From DAOTWA01 sp034435955 (GTDB taxonomy: Bacteria; Chloroflexota; Anaerolineae; Anaerolineales; Anaerolineaceae): a stretch of DNA of 63,559 bases. The position numbers were made by a program, and so were the translations under genes. Every line of letters begins with the position of its first letter. The stretch's first letter is position 1. Below are positions 25,442 to 34,313 of the stretch, in pieces. A model generated the notes under the pieces. That model was not told the origin of the DNA. It made no database searches and saw only the letters and a program-made list of their open reading frames with translations. The stretch covers positions 1-63,559 of the forward strand of contig DAOTWA010000080.1 in NCBI GenBank assembly GCA_034435955.1, in the 5' to 3' direction.

Positions 25442-25960
25442 ATGCCAGCTCAGATCAAACAATGGCCGGCGCCGCCTGCCATGCAGATCGATCCAAAAAA
25501 GAAATACAGCGCCACACTATCCACTGACAAGGGTGATATCGTGGTGGAACTTTTTGCCGACAAGGCGCCGAACACCGTCAACAATTTTGTCTTCCTGGCG
25601 CGCGAAGGGTTCTACGACGGCACGATCTTCCATCGAGTGATCGCTAATTTTATGGCTCAGGGGGGTGATCCGACCGGCACTGGACGCGGCGGCCCGGGCT
25701 ATCGCTTCCTTGACGAATTCAATCCACTCCTGCGCCATGACAAGCCCGGCGTCCTCTCGATGGCGAACGCTGGCCCCAACACCAACGGTTCACAATTTTT
25801 CATCACCCATGTGCCAACCCCCTGGTTGGATGGAAAACACAGTGTCTTCGGCCAGGTGATTCAGGGAATGGACGTCCTCATGGCCATTCCACCGCGTGAT
25901 CATATGGAGACCAACAGTCCCGCTGTCACCCTGCGCAAGGTGACGATCGCCGAGACGTAG
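25442..25960 (+). CDS. Peptidyl-prolyl cis-trans isomerase, cyclophilin type
   Basis: A 172-residue single-domain cyclophilin without a signal peptide, so cytosolic. The active-site segments FHRVIANFMAQGGDP, GSQFFITHVPTPWLDGKHSVFG and MANAGPNTNGS carry the catalytic Arg and the hydrophobic pocket residues. The ATG at 25442 follows GAAGGGA. A strong hairpin terminator follows the gene. Confidence 0.95.
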   Translation: MPAQIKQWPAPPAMQIDPKKKYSATLSTDKGDIVVELFADKAPNTVNNFVFLAREGFYDGTIFHRVIANFMAQGGDPTGTGRGGPGYRFLDEFNPLLRHDKPGVLSMANAGPNTNGSQFFITHVPTPWLDGKHSVFGQVIQGMDVLMAIPPRDHMETNSPAVTLRKVTIAET

Positions 25961-25995
25961 ATCATCAAAACCCCTTGAAGATCACCGAAATTCAG

Positions 25996-26038
25996 GAAGG
26001 TCCACGGGCATCAGCCAGTGGACCTTCGAATTTTTCTT
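25996..26038 (+). terminator. Rho-independent terminator of the cyclophilin gene
   Basis: GAAGGTCCAC (25996-26005) pairs perfectly with GTGGACCTTC (26018-26027), 10 bp with a 12-base loop, followed by GAATTTTTCTTT. It lies between convergent genes and reaches the stop codon of the M24 gene on the other strand. Confidence 0.85.
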
Positions 26039-27240
26039 TATCGAATCAGTCTCCATTCTGTTTGTGGATCGCTCAGAAACTCCACACCGCGCTCGGTGAC
26101 CAGCACGTCCTCCTCTAACCCCAGAACGCCATACCCCGGCAGTGTCAGCCCCGGTTCGATGGTGTAGACCTGGCCGGATTCCAGCCTGCCCAGCGGGGAA
26201 TCGCCGTAGCGCTCCCACTGCGGGCCGAGCAGCGTTCCACCGTCATGGGCGATGCGGCCAAGCTGGTGACCGGTGGCAAAGGCGTACTCGGGATATCCGG
26301 CCGAAGTGATCACTCCCCGCGCCACGGCGTCCACATCCTTGCCTTGGACGCCGGGCTTCATGACTGCGGCCGCCGCCTGGATGGCGCGCACGATCGTATC
26401 CAGCCCGCGCTGGACTTCGGCGGGCGGCTGCGTCTCACCCGGCTTAAGTAGATACGCAACACGCTGTAAATCGGCGCAATAACCATCGTATTTCGCGCCA
26501 AAATCGATGTGCAGGATTTGTCCAGGTTGGATCGCTCTTTCGGACGGCAGGGCATGGCCGATGGGAGATTCTGGTCCGGCGTTGACGATCGGGCAGTTAT
26601 CATAACTCCAGGCTGCCTGCAAGCCGCGCGCCGCCAGCTCGGCGTGCATCAAATCCGCTACATTTTTCTCGGTCATACCCGTATGAACGCTGGCAAAGGC
26701 CAGATCGAATATATCCTCACTGATGTCGATCGCTCTACGGATGCGCTCGATCTCGCCGGGCGTTTTGCGCCCGCGTAATGCGCCGATGATGCCCTCTGCG
26801 GAGGTTAGGCGGTTGGCATAGGGCGTGTCCTGCAGGTAATCCAGCAATAGCTGATACATCCCGTGAGTGAGGCCGTCGGCCAATACATTGCTCTTGGAAA
26901 CGTTGATGGCAATGCTTCGCGGATCAAGGCGCTTCAGTTCAGCCAGGAGCAATGGGCGGATCGATTCTTTGATAGGGATGATGCGCGTGTACGCGCCCAC
27001 CTGGCGAGCGGTATCCTCTTCCAGCGAGCCGACGATGGCGATCGTTTCGCCGTTGCGGCTGACCATCAACGCGCTGGTCCAGGTCAAATCGTGGTCACCG
27101 TAAATAAGCGGCAAGGCCGGATCCATGGTGGCGCTGGTTTCGCGCACGAAGGTGAGCCACAGGTCTATGTCCAGTTGCTGAAGAATTTGCACGGCTTGTT
27201 GCACTTTTTCTTGAACCAGGGTGGACACATTTACCTCCAT
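26038..27240 (-). CDS. M24 family metallopeptidase (Xaa-Pro aminopeptidase-like)
   Basis: A 400-residue cytosolic protein with a creatinase-type N-terminal domain (residues about 1-160) and a pita-bread catalytic domain. The five metal ligands are present: HIDFGAKYDGYCADLQR (two Asp), TGHQLGRIAHDGG (His), YTIEPGLTLPG (Glu) and GLEEDVLVT (Glu). It would release N-terminal residues preceding proline, or a related dipeptide. The ATG at 27240 has no classical ribosome site. Confidence 0.92.
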   Translation of the reverse strand: MEVNVSTLVQEKVQQAVQILQQLDIDLWLTFVRETSATMDPALPLIYGDHDLTWTSALMVSRNGETIAIVGSLEEDTARQVGAYTRIIPIKESIRPLLLAELKRLDPRSIAINVSKSNVLADGLTHGMYQLLLDYLQDTPYANRLTSAEGIIGALRGRKTPGEIERIRRAIDISEDIFDLAFASVHTGMTEKNVADLMHAELAARGLQAAWSYDNCPIVNAGPESPIGHALPSERAIQPGQILHIDFGAKYDGYCADLQRVAYLLKPGETQPPAEVQRGLDTIVRAIQAAAAVMKPGVQGKDVDAVARGVITSAGYPEYAFATGHQLGRIAHDGGTLLGPQWERYGDSPLGRLESGQVYTIEPGLTLPGYGVLGLEEDVLVTERGVEFLSDPQTEWRLIR

Positions 27241-27318
27241 GACAAAGATCGTTGAATGGGATCCGTTTCGGTGGGTAGGAGCGATTTTGGTTTTACCATG
27301 AAGCGGTGGAAATTGCTG

Positions 27319-27969
27319 TTAAGGAAGATTCTGGGCAGCGGGTTTCTCCTTGTGAAGCAGATCCATTAACTGCGCATAGTCGCTGATAACAAAATCGGCT
27401 GAGGTTTGGGTGGATGGTTCCCCAAACAGGCATGCGCGCAAGCCAGCTGCATGAGCTGCCTGGACATCGATTTCCCGGTCGCCGATTCCGAGCGTTTGGG
27501 AGGGTTCAATATGATTGCGCGCCATGATCGCCATGAAGCCAGCCGGGTCGGGCTTGCGCGGAAAGCCATCGTCGTTAGCAACGCAGTCCGCGAAGAGCGG
27601 CGCCAGGGCATGGGCCTCCAGCAAGGCCAGCAGCGAGGCTCGCGCCCGGTGGGTGACGATCAGGTTGAGTCCGCCGCTCTCCACGATGTACGCGCACACT
27701 TCCCTCACTCCAGGGAAAGGGGTCTGATCCGCCGGTGGTATCTGCCTGTAGGCGCTCGCGAAGCGCTCCATCAGTTCTTCGATCGACAGGCCGAATTGGT
27801 TGGAGAGAGAAGCCGCGCAGTGTTCGAGCGAGACGTGCAGCCAGGCGGAGATTTGTGAACCATCGGCAATATGCCCGAATTCAGCCAGGGCGTGGGTGAA
27901 GGCCCGCGTCATGGCAGGGTAAGTGTCGACCAGTGTGCCATCCACGTCCCAAATCAGGTGGCGGATCAT
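27319..27969 (-). CDS. HAD family hydrolase
   Basis: A 216-residue HAD phosphatase with an alpha-helical cap. Motif 1 is WDVDGTLVDTYP with the nucleophile Asp, motif 2 is IVTHRARAS (Thr), the Lys is in GFPRKPDPAGF and motif 4 is GIGDREIDVQAAHAAG. This pattern is phosphoglycolate-phosphatase-like, substrate unknown. ATG 27969 is chosen because TATAAT lies seven bases upstream; the upstream ATG would start inside the promoter. Confidence 0.9.
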   Translation of the reverse strand: MIRHLIWDVDGTLVDTYPAMTRAFTHALAEFGHIADGSQISAWLHVSLEHCAASLSNQFGLSIEELMERFASAYRQIPPADQTPFPGVREVCAYIVESGGLNLIVTHRARASLLALLEAHALAPLFADCVANDDGFPRKPDPAGFMAIMARNHIEPSQTLGIGDREIDVQAAHAAGLRACLFGEPSTQTSADFVISDYAQLMDLLHKEKPAAQNLP

Positions 27970-27976
27970 CCAGCCC

Positions 27977-27982
27977 ATTATA
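27977..27982 (-). promoter_or_regulatory. -10 box of the HAD gene, probably leaderless
   Basis: Minus-strand TATAAT ends seven bases before the ATG at 27969, with no Shine-Dalgarno. Confidence 0.5.
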
Positions 27983-28042
27983 GCGGCAAAAGCCATCAGA
28001 CGGAGGGTTAGCGGGGTGTTTCTTTGCTCATGCTATGATATG

Positions 28043-28054
28043 ACGTTCGTCACT
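28043..28054. promoter_or_regulatory. 12-bp perfect palindrome upstream of a radical SAM gene
   Basis: TGACGTTCGTCA is symmetric around its central two bases (TGACG NN CGTCA). It lies 63 bases before the ATG at 28117 and could be a repressor or activator site. The half-site resembles that of the LacI-type operator at 63208-63225, but nothing else links them. Confidence 0.3.
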
Positions 28055-28116
28055 GGCTTCTCGGGAGAGGCAGGTTATACTGGGCTATATTGTATCTGAC
28101 AAAACAGGTGACCTTT

Positions 28117-29331
28117 ATGAAATTGATCCGCCAGCCCCGTTATGACGTCTCTGAACGCCCCTTCCTGATCATCTGGGAGACGACCCAGGCCTGCGACTTG
28201 GCCTGCCGGCACTGCCGCGCATTGGCCCATCCCGAGCGCGATCCGCAGGAGCTCACCTTCGAACAAGGTTGTTCCTTAATTGATCAGATCCTGGAGTTCG
28301 GCGCCCCTCCGCCGCTCTTCATTCTCACCGGCGGAGACCCGTTCAAGCGCCCCGATCTCTTCGACCTGGTGCGCTACGCCGCAGAGCGCGGCCTGACCCC
28401 CGCCATTTCCCCCTCCAGCACGCCGCTGTTAACCAGCGCCAACCTCGAGCGGCTGCGCGAGGCTGGTGCGCGCGCCATCTCACTCAGCCTGGATGGTTCG
28501 CGCCCGGCCATTCACGACGAGTTCCGGCGCGTGCCAGGCTCTTTCGATTGGACTTTGCGTGGTTGGAAGACTGCTCTGGCACTGGGGATGAAGGTACAGA
28601 TCAACACAACTGTCACCCGCTACAATTTATATGACCTGCCGGCCATCTTCTCCCTGGTTCGGGAACTGGGTGCGCTGACCTGGTCGGTCTTCTTTTTGGT
28701 GCCAACCGGCCGCGGGCGCAGCGAGGATGAGATTTCGCCCGACGATTATGAGGCGGTGATGAACTTCCTGTACGACGCCTCCCATTTGATCAGTCTGAAG
28801 ACGACCGAAGGTCACCACTATAAGCGTGTGGTGCTGCAGCGCAGCGTGCTGGAAAAGCGTGGATTGGATGCGGTTGAGGTATTGGGGCTGAATCACACCT
28901 ACATACACCTTAAATCCGAATTGGATCGTTTGACGGCCGGCAGTGTCCCGAATCAGGGCCTCGGGCGCATGCGCCGCACACCGATGCATGTGAACTCTGG
29001 CTTGGGCTTCGTATTCATTTCCTATCGCGGTGAGGTGTTTCCAAGCGGTTATCTGCCGCTGAGCGCTGGCAGCGTGCTTGAAAGGTCTTTAAGGCAGATC
29101 TACCAGGAAAGCGAGCTTTTTCGCTCGCTGCGCTCGTTGGACGAATTGAAGGGCAGATGTGGCGACTGTGAGTTTCGAGAGGTGTGCGGTGGCTCACGCT
29201 CACGCGCATTTGCCATGAGCGGCGACGTACTGGCGGAAGAACCGTTTTGCAACTACCAGCCGGGCTCCTTCCCTTATTTCGCAGATGTGGAGGAGCTGCT
29301 GGCTGCACAGTCGATTGAGGCAGGCGGATGA
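28117..29331 (+). CDS. Radical SAM/SPASM domain protein, TIGR04053-like
   Basis: A 404-residue enzyme. The radical SAM cluster cysteines are C26, C30 and C33 (ACDLACRHC), followed by LTGGDPFKRPDL and SLSLDGS. The C-terminal SPASM-type cluster region reads CGDCEFREVCGGSRSRAFA and ends with EEPFCNYQP. The whole architecture, including TPMHVNSGLGFVFIS, fits the TIGR04053 group, relatives of heme-modifying (NirJ/AhbD-like) and mycofactocin enzymes. The true substrate is not known. ATG 28117 is preferred over 28090 because the family begins close to the RPRYD-F-E-T segment. It stands alone. Confidence 0.85.
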   Translation: MKLIRQPRYDVSERPFLIIWETTQACDLACRHCRALAHPERDPQELTFEQGCSLIDQILEFGAPPPLFILTGGDPFKRPDLFDLVRYAAERGLTPAISPSSTPLLTSANLERLREAGARAISLSLDGSRPAIHDEFRRVPGSFDWTLRGWKTALALGMKVQINTTVTRYNLYDLPAIFSLVRELGALTWSVFFLVPTGRGRSEDEISPDDYEAVMNFLYDASHLISLKTTEGHHYKRVVLQRSVLEKRGLDAVEVLGLNHTYIHLKSELDRLTAGSVPNQGLGRMRRTPMHVNSGLGFVFISYRGEVFPSGYLPLSAGSVLERSLRQIYQESELFRSLRSLDELKGRCGDCEFREVCGGSRSRAFAMSGDVLAEEPFCNYQPGSFPYFADVEELLAAQSIEAGG

Positions 29332-29337
29332 TTTGTT

Positions 29338-31740
29338 TTATGCTTCGATCTGCACCTGATAGTCGCATCCCTCCCATTGCCCGTCGCGCAACCAGCGGAA
29401 AGTGAAGGACAGGCTTTGGCCAGCTTTCATTTTCGTTACTGGCAGCTCGGCCACGTAGACGCCCAGATCGGTGTCGCGCGTCTCCGTGTCTTGAGTCGTC
29501 CGCCAGCCGTCGGCGCTCCAATGGATCAATGCGGGAGCAAGCAGCTCAACGCGCAGGGATTTCCCTGCCGGTAAGCTGCGGGTGCGATGGTTGTAGCGCC
29601 AGACCGCGCATGTGGAGGAAGTTTTCGATTTGATGTAGCGTTCGACCGTCTGCGGGGGAGTGTCAAAGACGCGTCCATCGTGTAACGAGCGTAATAGCTT
29701 AACATATTCAGCGTGGGCCCATACCAACGGCATGGCCGAGCCGGATGGCTTGCCAAAAAATAGTTCTCGCTCGGGGATGTCGGGGGCGTCCCAAATTTGC
29801 TCGGGGATCAATCCGCCTTCATTGGCGAAGGCTCCCAGCGTGCGCGCCAAACGGCGGGCTTCTTCCAGGTGGCCGGCGGCCAGTTCGTAATGAGCCCGCT
29901 CACCCGTCAGCAGCGGCCAGGCGCGCCCAACGCCCGTGCCATCGAAGGGGCTGCCGTCCTCGTGTTCGCCGTAACCATCGCCGTTGTAGCGGTGCCAGGC
30001 CGGGCCATAGGGCGTATCCACTTTTAGGAGATGATCGATTACTTTGATGGTGTTCAGGATGTGTGCATCGTCAGGGGCGCGCAGACCGAAGCGCACCAGG
30101 GCCAGCGCATCCGGGCTGATGATGTGCGAGGCAGGCGCGCTGCTGTTGCCCGGCGGGCGGTTCTTGATCGGAACGAAGCCGCCAGCCGGTGATGCGGCAT
30201 CAGCCACTTCGGGCGGGGCAATACGTACGTAATAACCCTCTACACCTACCTCCTGCGCCAGGTCGGTGCCGGTCACGTATGTCCAGCGCTCGATGTTTTC
30301 ATTCCAGGCATCGGCCGTGTCGCGAAAATAGATTGCATCGTCCTTCTCGAGGTTATTCTCGGCCAGATCGGCGGCCACCAACAATGCGGCGATCTCCACC
30401 GCCAGGGTGAACGGCGAAAAACCCGGATCCTCCTCCCAGCGGTCCTGCTGGGTGACCGGTCCGTTCTGCAGCAGGTAAGAGGCCGCGCGGCGCACCATCG
30501 GCCAGAAGGTTTCCAGGCTTTTTTTCGACAGCGCTTTCGTCCTGTAGGCCAGATCGACAAGCAGGATCGGAAAGGCCGTCTCGTCGAGCTGAATGCCGTT
30601 CCAATATGGTGTGCCGTCCAGCCACATGTTTTGAGGCCAGTGCCCGTCGGCCTCCTGGGTGGCGCGCAGATAATCCAGCACACGGCGCACATCCGCCTGC
30701 GCGTTTGCAGCCAGGAGGCCGCCGGCGGCTTCTACCAGATCTCGCGACCAAACCAGGTGGTATCCACCCAGGTCCTCATCACCTTTGGCGAACCCCCATG
30801 GTATCGAAAGGCTGGCGATGATCCCCCCCGGGAAGCGCTTCGATTCGTGGGCGCGCAGAACAACCGTGCTAGACAGGTAGATTGATTTTTCTGCTTCATC
30901 CTGCCCGAGAGGGAGTAAGTTCGGCTGCCAGGCCAGCCACTCATGCTCGTACTCCTGGAGAAGCGCGTCGAAGTCATCGAAAAGGCTGCTGGCCACGCGG
31001 TAACCAGCCTCAGCGGTGTTGGTACCGAACCCCATGGCCAGCACAAATTCCCCGTTGCAGCCGGTCAGATCCACTTCACCGGTAAGCGCCACATTGCCGT
31101 TCTCCGCACGCCGGTAGGTCCAGGTCATCACCTTATGGCGAGAGAGGTCCTGCCAGCCATCCGAGACGCCGACGAAACCCACCGAGCGGTTCAGCCAACC
31201 GGCAGAACAGCCCAGCGCCAAACCGACGTTGTCTCGTTCCGCAAAAAGCATTGGCGCGCCTTTATAGTCTCCCACCCAGGCAGTATTGCCATAACCGCAG
31301 TTACCCAGGTGAGGCGCAAGGAGCGCATACAGGTGGTAATCCTCGAGCCTGCCTTGAAGCGGGGTAAACCGGATCTTTTGCAGCACTGCGTCGCGGTACG
31401 GATCGGCGATGATCTGTTTTTCGATACGATAGCGGCCTTGCAAGCAGGTATTGGTCAGGGTGTAGGCTGGCACTCCCTCGATGATATAGCCAACCTCTGA
31501 TAGTGTACTGCGCTTTTCTTCGGAGAAGAAATCCCTGCCATCCGTGACGATCAAGCCGAAGTCGCGCGTGCTGGCCATATCGACGCGCGGATAATACACC
31601 TCGTTGAGAATGCCATGACTGATGGTGAACCATACCCGACTGGAGCGATTGAGCGCCGTACCCAGACCGACCTTGGCGCTCGAGGTCCAACGCGGCGGGA
31701 TGCCCGGCCAGCCTGGAGCGTAAATTTGTGCGTCGTCCAT
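29338..31740 (-). CDS. Glycoside hydrolase family 15, glucodextranase/glucoamylase-like
   Basis: An 800-residue enzyme releasing glucose from the non-reducing ends of alpha-glucans. An N-terminal beta-sandwich (residues 1-270) is followed by the (alpha/alpha)6 barrel. WSRDLVEAAGG and GHWPQNMWLDG are substrate-site segments, E436/E437 in RWEEDPGF is the general acid region and E647 in GGLIPEQIWD the general base. A C-terminal beta domain (about 690-800) resembles that of glucodextranases. No signal peptide is present, so it should work in the cytosol, perhaps on storage glycogen or imported dextrins. It follows the LonB-like gene by 26 bases. Confidence 0.92.
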   Translation of the reverse strand: MDDAQIYAPGWPGIPPRWTSSAKVGLGTALNRSSRVWFTISHGILNEVYYPRVDMASTRDFGLIVTDGRDFFSEEKRSTLSEVGYIIEGVPAYTLTNTCLQGRYRIEKQIIADPYRDAVLQKIRFTPLQGRLEDYHLYALLAPHLGNCGYGNTAWVGDYKGAPMLFAERDNVGLALGCSAGWLNRSVGFVGVSDGWQDLSRHKVMTWTYRRAENGNVALTGEVDLTGCNGEFVLAMGFGTNTAEAGYRVASSLFDDFDALLQEYEHEWLAWQPNLLPLGQDEAEKSIYLSSTVVLRAHESKRFPGGIIASLSIPWGFAKGDEDLGGYHLVWSRDLVEAAGGLLAANAQADVRRVLDYLRATQEADGHWPQNMWLDGTPYWNGIQLDETAFPILLVDLAYRTKALSKKSLETFWPMVRRAASYLLQNGPVTQQDRWEEDPGFSPFTLAVEIAALLVAADLAENNLEKDDAIYFRDTADAWNENIERWTYVTGTDLAQEVGVEGYYVRIAPPEVADAASPAGGFVPIKNRPPGNSSAPASHIISPDALALVRFGLRAPDDAHILNTIKVIDHLLKVDTPYGPAWHRYNGDGYGEHEDGSPFDGTGVGRAWPLLTGERAHYELAAGHLEEARRLARTLGAFANEGGLIPEQIWDAPDIPERELFFGKPSGSAMPLVWAHAEYVKLLRSLHDGRVFDTPPQTVERYIKSKTSSTCAVWRYNHRTRSLPAGKSLRVELLAPALIHWSADGWRTTQDTETRDTDLGVYVAELPVTKMKAGQSLSFTFRWLRDGQWEGCDYQVQIEA

Positions 31741-31766
31741 CCAGTTTACCTGTAAGTAAAAAAGGA

Positions 31767-34217
31767 CTAAGGTTGTTCTTCGGCGGGTTTTTGCTCACCC
31801 GTGGACGCAGTTCCGTTCCCGCCTTCCTCTTTGGCCTTGCCAAACGAGAGCAGCCTTTCGGCCATATCACGAAGACGCTGGTCCACACGCTGATTGACGC
31901 TTCCCTGGGGGTACTGACCTTGCTCATCTCGTTTTCCCGCCTGGACTCCGGTGAGGATCTCGATACCCTGATCGACGGTCTCCACCGGCCAGACATGGAA
32001 TTTTCCTTCGCGCACCGCCTCCACCACCTCGTTCTTGAGCATCAGGTTGGCCACATTGCTGGCCGGGATGATCACACCCTGTTCGCCGGTCAGCCCGCGA
32101 GCCTTACAAATTTCGTAAAAGCCTTCAATTTTCTCGTTTACACCGCCGATCGCCTGCACCAACCCCTTCTGGTTGACCGATCCGGTCACGGCGATGCCCT
32201 GTTTCACGGGAAGGCCCGACAAGCTGGAGAGCAGGGCATACAGCTCGGTGCTCGAGGCACTGTCGCCCTCCACGCCGGAGTAGCTTTGCTCGAAAACCAG
32301 TCGGGCGGACAGGCTGAGGGGTTTGTCCTGAGCGTATTTCTCGGCCAGATAACCGGAGAGGATCAGGACGCCCTTCGTGTGGATCGGTCCGCCCAGCTTG
32401 GCCTCGCGCTCAATGTCTATCACGCCTTCACGGCCCAGGCTTATGGAAGCAGTGATGCGGTTGGGCTGGCCAAAGGCCAGATCGCCCAGGTCGATCACCG
32501 AAAGTCCATTGACCTGTCCCTCTTGCTCGCCCTGCACATCGATGAGGATCGAGCCGCGCGTGATCATCTCTTGAATCCGTTCCTGGATCAGGTTGGAACG
32601 GTAGTATCTTTCCTCGATGGCGCGGTGTACATGCTCCCCGGTCACCAATTCGTCATTGGCCTGGACGGCGTAATAGTTAGCCTCGCGGATCACATCGGCG
32701 ATATCGCGGAAGCGGGTGGAAAGTTTCTCCTGATCTTCCACCAGGCGCGAGCCGTGCTCGACGATCAGCGCCAGAGCCGATTGGTCAAGATGCTTCAGCC
32801 CCTCTGTGGCGCACAGCATGCCCACGAATGCTGTGTAATCATGAATGTGCTCCGCGCTGCGGTCCATCTGTGTGCCGAATTCGGCTTTGACCTTGAACAG
32901 CTCGGTGAATTCCTCGTCGTATTCCAGCATGAGCTGGTAAAGTTCGGGTTTGCCAATCAGCACCACTTTGAGATCGAGCGGGATGGGTTCGGGCTGAAGG
33001 TTGCGCGTAGTCAGGTAGCCCAAACGCTCCATGACGTCTTCTATGACGACTTCGCGGTTGGCCAGGGCGCGTTTGAGGCTCTCCCAGGCGAAAGGAGAAG
33101 CCAGCACTTCCTGGGCGGGCATGACCAGATAGCCGCCGTTGGCACGATGAAGCGACCCGGCGCGGATCAGAGTGAAATCTGTCACCAATGCGCCCAGTTG
33201 TACCTGCTGCTCGATGCGCCCAAATAGATTATTGTAGTTCGGGTTGCGCTCCACAAGCACCGGGGCGCCTTTAAGCTCCGCGTTGTCCACCAGCACGTTG
33301 ACCCCATAGCGGCGTTTGAGCTGTTCGCGCCGATCCGGCCCCAAGAAAGGCAGGGGGCTGCTGTCCTCCTTCTCTTCACGAAACTGCTCCAGGTTATTGA
33401 CCAGATCATCGGCTACCGTCTGGATATGGGCAACCACCTCGGGCAACTCTTTGTATTTCTCGAGCAAATCTCGCACCAGATGGCTGAAAGCGTAGCGCGC
33501 TACCTGGCGGTCAAGTTTTTGCAGCTCTTCGCGGGCGGTTTTCTCCAGCGATTTAGCCTGCCTGAGGCTGGTTTCCAGCTCGTCTTGGAGTTTTTCCTGG
33601 CGTTCGGCAATGGCCTGGCGCTCCTCTGGTTTGAGCGCCATGAAATCCTCCTGGCTCATCGGCTGGTCGCCTTTTAAGGGTATGGTGACGATACCCATTG
33701 AAGTGGCCTGCAGTAGGAAGCCTTCCTGGCGGGCGCGCTCGTTGACCCGCTCCAGGAGCTCGTCGCGCTTGGCCTGCACGACTTTCATGGTTTCCTCACG
33801 CCGGTTGGCGTAGTCCTCGCTTTCGAAAACGTGGCGAATCTCCCGTTCGGCTCCCTCAACCATAGTTTTGAGATCGGCCTGTAACTTGCGGCCGCTGCCC
33901 GCCGGCAGGCGAAGGGCTTTGGGGCGGGTAGAATCCTGGAAATTGTTTACATAGCACCAATCCGGCGGCGCAGGCTGGCCTTCCGCCACCTCGTCTAGAA
34001 AGCGCTTGACGGCCGCCGTGCGTCCTGTGCCCGGTAAACCGGAGACATAGATGTTGAAGCCGACGTCCTGAATACCCAGGCCGAAGTGCAGGGCGCGCAC
34101 TGCGCGTTCCTGGCCTACGATCGTCTCCAGGGCCTTTACCTCGCTGCTATCCTTGCAGCCTAATTCCATGGGATCGCATGTTCTTCTCAACTTCTCAGGT
34201 GGCAGTTCCTGGATCAT
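31767..34217 (-). CDS. LonB/LonC-like ATP-binding protease (AAA_32 type, S16 family)
   Basis: An 816-residue protein with an interrupted AAA module and a Lon protease domain. The N-terminus has a P-loop-like VSGLPGTGRTAAVKRFL. A long coiled coil (about 150-260) is inserted. The protease domain has the catalytic Ser in EGDSASSTELYALLS and the Lys in GGVNEKIEGFYE. This is the COG1067 type known in anaerobes and Chloroflexota, distinct from the canonical Lon. It probably degrades damaged or regulatory proteins. ATG 34217 is chosen because GGGAGAA lies directly upstream. Confidence 0.9.
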   Translation of the reverse strand: MIQELPPEKLRRTCDPMELGCKDSSEVKALETIVGQERAVRALHFGLGIQDVGFNIYVSGLPGTGRTAAVKRFLDEVAEGQPAPPDWCYVNNFQDSTRPKALRLPAGSGRKLQADLKTMVEGAEREIRHVFESEDYANRREETMKVVQAKRDELLERVNERARQEGFLLQATSMGIVTIPLKGDQPMSQEDFMALKPEERQAIAERQEKLQDELETSLRQAKSLEKTAREELQKLDRQVARYAFSHLVRDLLEKYKELPEVVAHIQTVADDLVNNLEQFREEKEDSSPLPFLGPDRREQLKRRYGVNVLVDNAELKGAPVLVERNPNYNNLFGRIEQQVQLGALVTDFTLIRAGSLHRANGGYLVMPAQEVLASPFAWESLKRALANREVVIEDVMERLGYLTTRNLQPEPIPLDLKVVLIGKPELYQLMLEYDEEFTELFKVKAEFGTQMDRSAEHIHDYTAFVGMLCATEGLKHLDQSALALIVEHGSRLVEDQEKLSTRFRDIADVIREANYYAVQANDELVTGEHVHRAIEERYYRSNLIQERIQEMITRGSILIDVQGEQEGQVNGLSVIDLGDLAFGQPNRITASISLGREGVIDIEREAKLGGPIHTKGVLILSGYLAEKYAQDKPLSLSARLVFEQSYSGVEGDSASSTELYALLSSLSGLPVKQGIAVTGSVNQKGLVQAIGGVNEKIEGFYEICKARGLTGEQGVIIPASNVANLMLKNEVVEAVREGKFHVWPVETVDQGIEILTGVQAGKRDEQGQYPQGSVNQRVDQRLRDMAERLLSFGKAKEEGGNGTASTGEQKPAEEQP

Positions 34218-34313
34218 TTCTCCCTCTTTCGTTCTGGTGTGCAAGCCCACTTATTCTCCATCATACCCCAATCAATTTACCTAGACTTTATCACCGCTTT
34301 AAGGGCACATTAA

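Noticed and set aside
29338..31740. A secreted amylase
   Set aside because: GH15 identity is clear, but the N-terminus MDDAQIYAPGWPGIPPRW has no signal peptide, so secretion by the Sec or Tat route is not supported.
31728..33227. A 499-codon open frame on the plus strand
   Set aside because: It is the antisense shadow of the LonB-like gene, whose protein has clear protease motifs. The plus-strand translation has no motif and begins in the GH15/Lon spacer.
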